Source of the DNA: Thermoanaerobaculum aquaticum
GTDB taxonomy: Bacteria; Acidobacteriota; Thermoanaerobaculia; Thermoanaerobaculales; Thermoanaerobaculaceae
NCBI RefSeq assembly: GCF_000687145.1
Contig: NZ_JMFG01000013.1
Span: 1-33,932 of the forward strand
DNA length: 33,932 bases
Reading direction: 5' to 3'
Positions 28,715 through 33,932 of the stretch are shown here, piece after piece (the stretch's first letter is position 1; the number at the start of each line of letters is the position of its first letter). A program made the position numbers and the translations under genes. Below the pieces are notes generated by a model, which searched no databases, was not told the origin of the DNA, and saw only the letters and a program-made list of their open reading frames with translations.

Positions 28715-31033
28715 GTGGCGTGGAAAAAGCGAACGGGCGTGGTTTTGGGGGTGGTTTTAGCGGTGTTTTTGGCCTTGGCAGCCATCGTCTTTTACCTGCT
28801 GCGGGCCTCGGTGTTTGTGCCGGTACCGGGGGAGGTCAAGCTTGCCGGCCTTTCCCAGCCGGTAACGGTGCGGTTCGATGCCTGGGGGGTGCCCCACGTG
28901 CAGGCCGCAAGCCCGCGGGACGCCTGGTTCGTGCAGGGCTACCTGCACGCCCGGGAGCGCTTTTTCCAAATGGAGCTTTCCCGGCGGGCAGCTTCCGGTC
29001 GGCTGGCGGAGCTTTTGGGGGAAAAGGTGGTGGCGGTGGATGCGCGGTTTCGGCGCTGGGGCTTGCCGGAAGCGGTGGGTCGCCAGCGCCAGATGCTCCC
29101 CCCGGAGGCCGAAAAGGCGCTGGCGGCTTATGCCGCGGGCGTGAACGCTGCCATCTTGCGGCTCCCGGCCTGGCGGCTGGCCCCGGAGTGCTTGCTTTTA
29201 GGCTGCCAGCCGGAGCCCTGGCAGGTGGAGGACACCCTGGGTGTGGGTTTGCTTCTGCAGTACACGCTCACCTGGGCGGCAGGGGAGGAGCTGCAGAGGC
29301 TGGAAGAGCTCCGCGCCTTCGGTGGGGAAAGGGCGGTGAACCTCTGGGGTTGGAGCGAGGAACAGGCGGCAGCCTGGCTTCCCCCGGAGCTCCCCCCGCG
29401 GCCATCGAAAGCGCCGGCAGAACCACCACCGCCGGTGTTTTCCGGGGTGGGCTCCAACAACTGGGCGGTTTCGCCTAGCCGAAGCGTCACCGGTATGCCG
29501 CTTTTGGCCAACGATCCCCACGTGGGGGTGGCCAACCCCGCCACCTGGTACGAAATCCACCTGCAGGCGCCGGGGCTGGCCCTGGCCGGGGTTTCGGTGC
29601 CCGGGGCTCCCGGGGTGCTCATTGGCCATAACCCCCAGGTCGCATGGGGGCTCACCATGGTGATGCTGGACGATCAGGACCTCTTCCGCCTCACCCTCAA
29701 CGAGCAGGGTACCCATGAGCTCTTTGGCGGACGCTGGCTGCCGTTGGTCATGCAAAAGCAAAGCCTCAAGGTGCGGGGGGAAGGCCAGCCCCGGGAGGTG
29801 GTGCTCAAGCGCTCCATTCACGGGCCGGTGGTGCGGGAGGAAAACGGACAAGCCTATGCCCTGGCCTGGACCGCGCTGCAGGCCCGCTCGCCGGTGGAGT
29901 GCTTCCTGCGGCTCGCTTCGGCGGCAAGCGTGTACGAGGGTGTGGAGGCCTTTGCCACCTGCGAATCGCCGGCCATGAACCTGCTTTTGGCCGACCGTCA
30001 CGGCAACATCGCCTGGCAGGTCACCGGGCGCATTCCCAAACGCGGGAAGGGCGCGGGAAAGCTGCCTGCCCCCGGTGACGATCCGGCGTGGGCGTGGCAG
30101 GGCTTTGAGCCTTACGAACGCAACCCCCGGGTGGTGAACCCCCCCGCAGGGTTTTTGGCCACGGCCAACCACGATCCCTTTGCCGAAGGCAATGCTTCCG
30201 GAGAGCCTTTTCCGGGAGAGTTCGCCCCACCCCACCGCGTCCGCACCATAAAGAAGGCCCTGGCGGCGCAGGAAAAATGGGATGTGGAGGGCTTTTTGAA
30301 GCTGCAAACCGATGTGAAGAACCCGCAGGCCCTGGAGCTTCTGGCGGCTTTGCGGCCTTTTCTTGCCAAGCTTCCCCATCCGGAGGCCCGGGAGTTGCTG
30401 CAGTGGGACGGGGAAATGCGTGGGGAAAGCCGGGAAGCGTTGCTGTGGGCCAACTTTTTGCGGGCTTTGGTGCGTCAGGTGGGCCTGGATGAAGCGCAGG
30501 GCGCAGGCCTTTCCCGCTCGCCCTTCACCGGTGAGGTGTTTTTGCGGCTGCTGGCGGGGGCCGTGGATCCCCGCTGGTGGGACGACGTCACCACGCCTGC
30601 AGTGGAAGGACCGGCGGAAGCCATCCGCAAGGCCCTGGAAGAAGCCGCGGCGCTTTCCCGGGGGAAAACCTGGGGGCAGGAGCACCAGCTGCTGTTTGCC
30701 CATCCCCTGGGAGGGGTGCCGCTTTTGGGCAAGTTTTTCAACGTGGGGCCGGTGGGGGTAGGCGGTGCTGCGCCGTGCCTCAACGCCACCGCCTATCGGG
30801 GCCAGGCCCGGGACTTTTCGGTGGTTTCCCTGCCCTCCATGCGCTTTGTGGCGGACCTCCAGAGCTGGGATAACTCCCGTTTGGTGCTGCCCTTGGGGCA
30901 GTCGGGTCATCCCCTTTCCTCCCACGCCAGGGATCAGCTGCCCCTCTGGCTTGCGGGGAAAGCCCACGCCATGCCGTTCACCGAGGAAGCGCTGGCCCGG
31001 GAAGCCCCGCGTACCACGCGCTTTGTGCCGTAA
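28715..31033 (+). CDS. Penicillin acylase family (Ntn) amidohydrolase, membrane-anchored
   Basis: A 772-residue N-terminal-nucleophile hydrolase of the penicillin G/acyl-homoserine-lactone acylase family. One N-terminal hydrophobic segment (about 9-29) anchors or exports it. The alpha-chain part contains VRFDAWGVPHVQAASPRDA and YLHARERFFQMEL. Autocatalytic cleavage is expected between Gly246 and Ser247 in VGSNNWAVSP, making Ser247 the beta-chain nucleophile. LANDPHVG and ATANHDPF (probable oxyanion Asn) follow. The start is a GTG at 28715 after GGGAGGGG. The substrate is unknown: N-acyl amides, quorum signals, lipopeptides or beta-lactams are all found in the family. The M14 peptidase gene starts 43 bases downstream. 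Confidence 0.92.
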   Translation: MAWKKRTGVVLGVVLAVFLALAAIVFYLLRASVFVPVPGEVKLAGLSQPVTVRFDAWGVPHVQAASPRDAWFVQGYLHARERFFQMELSRRAASGRLAELLGEKVVAVDARFRRWGLPEAVGRQRQMLPPEAEKALAAYAAGVNAAILRLPAWRLAPECLLLGCQPEPWQVEDTLGVGLLLQYTLTWAAGEELQRLEELRAFGGERAVNLWGWSEEQAAAWLPPELPPRPSKAPAEPPPPVFSGVGSNNWAVSPSRSVTGMPLLANDPHVGVANPATWYEIHLQAPGLALAGVSVPGAPGVLIGHNPQVAWGLTMVMLDDQDLFRLTLNEQGTHELFGGRWLPLVMQKQSLKVRGEGQPREVVLKRSIHGPVVREENGQAYALAWTALQARSPVECFLRLASAASVYEGVEAFATCESPAMNLLLADRHGNIAWQVTGRIPKRGKGAGKLPAPGDDPAWAWQGFEPYERNPRVVNPPAGFLATANHDPFAEGNASGEPFPGEFAPPHRVRTIKKALAAQEKWDVEGFLKLQTDVKNPQALELLAALRPFLAKLPHPEARELLQWDGEMRGESREALLWANFLRALVRQVGLDEAQGAGLSRSPFTGEVFLRLLAGAVDPRWWDDVTTPAVEGPAEAIRKALEEAAALSRGKTWGQEHQLLFAHPLGGVPLLGKFFNVGPVGVGGAAPCLNATAYRGQARDFSVVSLPSMRFVADLQSWDNSRLVLPLGQSGHPLSSHARDQLPLWLAGKAHAMPFTEEALAREAPRTTRFVP

Positions 31034-31076
31034 AACCTGCATGCCGGCCTTGCGTAAACCCAACCAGGGGGGAGTC

Positions 31077-33617
31077 ATGAGACGGGCCACCGTGCTGGTT
31101 TTTTTGAGCTTGCTGGCGGTCAGCTCGCTGGCCGCTTCTCTGCCGTCACCGGAGGCGGCGCTGGGCAAGGCCGTGGGTCAGGATCGGGTGCTGGCCAGCT
31201 ACGAAGAAACGGTGGCGTACCTGCGGAAGCTTTCCGAGCTTTCGCCGCGGGTCAGGGTGGAAGAGCTGGGTGCAACGGTTTCCGGGCGGCCCATGATTGC
31301 GGTGGTGGTTTCCTCTCCCGCCAACATGGCCAAACTGGAGGCCATCCGCCGGGGCTGGGCCAGGCTGGCCGATCCCCGCCAGCTCAACCCGGCCGAACGG
31401 GAAGCACTGCTTTCCGACTTGCCCGCCGGTCTTCTGGTAACCGCCGGCATCCACTCCACCGAGGTGGCGGGACCGCAAGCGGTGCTCCTGTTTGCCCACG
31501 AGCTGGCTGCGGCGGGCGAAAGCTCCGGGCTGGGGCAGTTCCTTTCGCGGGTGGTGGTTTTCCTGGTGCCTTCCCTCAACCCCGACGGGCAGGAAGCGGT
31601 GGTGGCCTGGTACCAGAAGCACCTGGGCACGCCCTTTGAGGGCTCCTCTCCGCCTTTTCTTTACCACCCCTACGCCGGCCACGACAACAACCGTGACTTT
31701 GTTTTCCTTACCCAGCCGGAAAGCCGGGCCCTCAACCGCTTCGTGTACCACCGCTGGCACCCGCAGCTGTTCGTGGACCTCCACCAAATGGGGCCGGTGG
31801 GACCCCGGCAGTTCGTACCCCCCTTTGCCGATCCCATCAACACCAACCTGCCACCGGTCATCTGGCGGCTGACCTCGCATTTGGGCACCCTCATGAGCCT
31901 GCGGCTGGAGCAAGCGGGGAAGTCCGGGGTGGTTTCCGGCTGGACCTTTGACGGCCACTGGATCGGCGGCACCCGCAACACCGCGTGGTGGAAGAACATC
32001 TTTGGGGTGCTCACGGAAACCGCCTCGGCGGCGCTGGCCACCCCCATCGTTGTGGACACCACCGACCTGCGGGGCGGGGGAAAGGGCCTCTGGGAGTACC
32101 AACCCCAGGTGAACTTCCCCAACCCCTGGCGGGGTGGACGCTGGGGCTTAGCGGACGCCGTGGGTTACCAGCGGGAGCTGATGCGTGCGGCTTTGGAGTT
32201 TGCCGCCACCTACCGCCGGGATTTGCTTGCCGAAACCTCACACATGGCCGAGCAGGCCGTTTCCAGCAAGAGCGGCTTCTGGGGTTGGGTGGTGCCGCCG
32301 GAAGGAGACCCGGGGCGGCGCCAACGGCTGGTTTCGCTGCTGGTGGAGGCGGGGGCAGAGGCGCTGGTGGCGGAGGAGGAGCTCCGCAGCGGGCAGCTCG
32401 TGGTCCCCGCCGGTTCCGTGCTGATCCCCCAGGCGCAGCCGCTGGCGCGTTTTTTGTGGGAGGTTTTGGAGCCCCAGGAGTACCCGGAAATCCATCCCGC
32501 TCCGGGCGCGGATATTCTCGTTCCTTACGACGTGACCGCCTGGAACCTGCCGCTGATGCTGGGGGTGAACGTCCAGCGGCTTAACGAACCGCCGGCGGGA
32601 CACAAGGGGCCGCTGCCTGTGGATTACGGGCTTTTCCGCGGTAGCGTCACGGGCTCGGTGGTGGCAGTGCCGGCCCATCACCTCTGGCTTTCCCGGCTGG
32701 CCAACGACGCCCTGCGCGCGGGGCTTGTCCCCTGTCGGCTGGGGCGCTCCGCAGGCCAGGGTTTGGCCCCTGGTTCGCTGGTTTTGACGGGCGAGGCGGG
32801 CAAGCTGGCAGCGCTCTTTGCGGGAAAACCGGTGGTGCCGGTGAGGCTTTCCCAGGTGCCTTCGGACTGCAGCCCGCTGCGGTCGCCGCGGGTGGGGGTT
32901 TTGCACCCGTACACCCCTGTGGAGGATGCCGGCTGGCTGCGGTGGGTTTTGGAACAGGGTGGGTTTGCGGTGACGGTGGTGGAGCCGCCGCAGGTCACCG
33001 CCGGCAAGCTGGGGGAAAAGCTGGACGTGCTGGTCCTTCCCGACCTGGAGCCAAGCCGCCTGGTGGAGGGTCCTGCTCCTGGCCTGGTGCCGCTTCCCCC
33101 CGAGTACCGGGTGGGCCTGGGCAAGGGTGGGGCCCAGGCTCTGCGGGAGTTTGTGGAAGCGGGGGGCACTGTTTTGGCTTTCGAGCGCTCCGCCGAGTGG
33201 CTGGCCGAAGCCTGGGGGCTGCCGGTGAGCAACGCCCTCAAGGGCGTGGGGCGCAGCGAGTTCTTTGCCCCCGGTTCGCTGGTGACGCTGGAGCTGGAAG
33301 CGGATAGCCCCTACGCCTGGGGTTTGCCCGGGCAGGCCGCCGCTATGGTGGAGGGGGCGGTGGCCTTTGCGCCCCGGCCAACCCCGGAAGGCGCCCGGGA
33401 GGTCATCGCGCGCTTCCCCGAAAACCCCAAAGTGCTTTCGGGGTTTTTGCGGGGTGAGGGGCATTTGCGCCGGAAGGCGGCGGTGCTGGCCTTTACCGTG
33501 GGCAAGGGGAAAGCGGTTCTCTTTAGCTTTGCCCCCCATTTTCGCGGGCAAACCGCCAACCTGTTCCCGCTGGTGTACAACGCCGTGTGGCTTTCGTCAA
33601 GCACCGTTCAACGCTAG
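31077..33617 (+). CDS. Secreted M14 family zinc carboxypeptidase-like protein
   Basis: An 846-residue protein with a signal peptide (MRRATVLVFLSLLAVSSLAA) and an M14 peptidase domain in the first 400 or so residues. Zinc ligands are visible as AGIHSTEVAG (His126, Glu129) and VDLHQMG (His236). NNRDF supplies the conserved Arg, and VLTETASA supplies the catalytic Glu314. The C-terminal 400 residues include a class-I-glutamine-amidotransferase-like beta/alpha domain, common in large bacterial M14 proteins, of unknown role. The ATG at 31077 follows AGGGGGGAG; the frame is open further upstream inside the acylase gene, but the signal peptide fixes the start. Its TAG stop is shared with the opposite-strand gene through a CTAG. 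Confidence 0.92.
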   Translation: MRRATVLVFLSLLAVSSLAASLPSPEAALGKAVGQDRVLASYEETVAYLRKLSELSPRVRVEELGATVSGRPMIAVVVSSPANMAKLEAIRRGWARLADPRQLNPAEREALLSDLPAGLLVTAGIHSTEVAGPQAVLLFAHELAAAGESSGLGQFLSRVVVFLVPSLNPDGQEAVVAWYQKHLGTPFEGSSPPFLYHPYAGHDNNRDFVFLTQPESRALNRFVYHRWHPQLFVDLHQMGPVGPRQFVPPFADPINTNLPPVIWRLTSHLGTLMSLRLEQAGKSGVVSGWTFDGHWIGGTRNTAWWKNIFGVLTETASAALATPIVVDTTDLRGGGKGLWEYQPQVNFPNPWRGGRWGLADAVGYQRELMRAALEFAATYRRDLLAETSHMAEQAVSSKSGFWGWVVPPEGDPGRRQRLVSLLVEAGAEALVAEEELRSGQLVVPAGSVLIPQAQPLARFLWEVLEPQEYPEIHPAPGADILVPYDVTAWNLPLMLGVNVQRLNEPPAGHKGPLPVDYGLFRGSVTGSVVAVPAHHLWLSRLANDALRAGLVPCRLGRSAGQGLAPGSLVLTGEAGKLAALFAGKPVVPVRLSQVPSDCSPLRSPRVGVLHPYTPVEDAGWLRWVLEQGGFAVTVVEPPQVTAGKLGEKLDVLVLPDLEPSRLVEGPAPGLVPLPPEYRVGLGKGGAQALREFVEAGGTVLAFERSAEWLAEAWGLPVSNALKGVGRSEFFAPGSLVTLELEADSPYAWGLPGQAAAMVEGAVAFAPRPTPEGAREVIARFPENPKVLSGFLRGEGHLRRKAAVLAFTVGKGKAVLFSFAPHFRGQTANLFPLVYNAVWLSSSTVQR

Positions 33618-33932
33618 GGGGCAGGCTTGAAGCCTTCTTGCAGGTAACGCCGGGCACTTGCCGGAGAACGAAGTAAGCCCAGGGCCTGGAGCTGCCGCAG
33701 CCGGGTGATGGCCTGGGCTCTTTCGGGGCCCGGTGGCAGGTTCAAAAGCGCCACCACCTCTCGGGAGGCCAAAAGCGGGGGTTTTCGGGAAAAAGCCAGC
33801 CACCAGCGCCAGAGCCTCTGCACTTCCGGCCAGGTTGCTTTCAGGTTGCGGGCAAAATACCAGGCCAGGACTGCGCGGGTTGGGGCAACGCACGCCAGCA
33901 CTGCCTTGGGTTGCGGCTCGGTGAGCAACTGC
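33614..33932 (-). CDS. Partial CDS, probable C-terminus of a tRNA nucleotidyltransferase/poly(A) polymerase-like protein
   Basis: A reading frame that enters from the right edge of the window and stops at 33614; at least 105 residues are visible and its start is outside. The part PPLLASREVVALLNLPPGP followed by a helix and PASARRYLQEG resembles the end of bacterial CCA-adding or poly(A) polymerase proteins, where a GxDLxxLGxxPGP motif is followed by a short helix and an Ala-Leu-rich end. The catalytic head is not in the window, so this rests on a short weak motif. The preceding region is Trp- and Arg-rich and helical. It is convergent with the M14 gene and overlaps it by four bases. Confidence 0.5.
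   Translation of the reverse strand, partial: QLLTEPQPKAVLACVAPTRAVLAWYFARNLKATWPEVQRLWRWWLAFSRKPPLLASREVVALLNLPPGPERAQAITRLRQLQALGLLRSPASARRYLQEGFKPAP

Noticed and set aside
30765-31076. N-terminal extension of the M14 peptidase into the acylase gene
   Set aside because: The signal peptide and ribosome binding site fix the start at 31077; the extension is an alternate-frame reading of the acylase.

Overview
The window is GC-rich, gene-dense bacterial chromosome with no rRNA, tRNA, plasmid or phage genes that I could recognise. The gene set includes an MglA-type GTPase, two GH57 glycoside hydrolases (a family common in thermophiles), a three-subunit proton-translocating transhydrogenase, an M14 peptidase and a penicillin-acylase-like enzyme. 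With the GC-rich palindromic repeats, this suggests a thermophilic or moderately thermophilic Gram-negative-type bacterium. Acidobacteriota (Thermoanaerobaculum-like) is my best guess from the gene content; no 16S gene is present to confirm it.

Layout, left to right. (1) 1-840: a REP-associated Y1 (HUH) transposase gene flanked by three copies of a two-hairpin palindromic repeat. (2) 900-2170: trmL (tRNA wobble 2'-O-methylation) and a secreted YceI-like protein ending at a strong intrinsic terminator. (3) 2183-2894, minus: an overlapping MNT/HEPN pair with the RX4HXY motif of HepT-type toxins. (4) 3024-7634, plus: queA, an M3 oligoendopeptidase and sppA, probably one transcript. (5) 7644-11211, minus: a diguanylate cyclase, an AmpG-like MFS permease, a small DUF2892 membrane protein and a metallophosphoesterase. 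(6) 11284-14125, minus: pntAA-pntAB-pntB with its own terminator. (7) 14358-17269, minus: an MglA-like GTPase with a long C-terminal extension, translationally coupled to a LysM lytic transglycosylase lipoprotein, behind a good sigma-70-like promoter. (8) 17314-28610, minus: a compact eight-gene run (PIG-L deacetylase, GAF histidine kinase, single-domain response regulator, nucleotidyltransferase/phosphomannomutase fusion, GH57 amylase-type enzyme, GalT-like enzyme, GH57 branching enzyme, glycogen synthase) in which most junctions overlap by 1-4 bases or are under 40 bases. (9) 28715-33617, plus: a membrane-anchored penicillin-acylase-family hydrolase and a secreted M14 metallopeptidase. (10) 33614-33932, minus: the C-terminal end of a gene resembling a tRNA nucleotidyltransferase.

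The main functional theme is storage-polysaccharide metabolism. Region 8 holds the chain-elongating (glgA), branching (GH57) and amylase-like enzymes together with sugar-phosphate nucleotidyl chemistry. A complete two-component pair is embedded in frame-overlapping fashion, so sensing and glucan turnover are probably co-expressed. A second theme is the cell envelope: lytic transglycosylase, AmpG-like permease, SppA, GTPase, penicillin acylase and M14 peptidase.

The observations I rate highest are the coupled two-component/glucan operon, the coupling of an extended MglA-like GTPase to a lytic transglycosylase, the phosphomannomutase domain that has lost its catalytic motifs, and the transposase with its near-identical REP copies.
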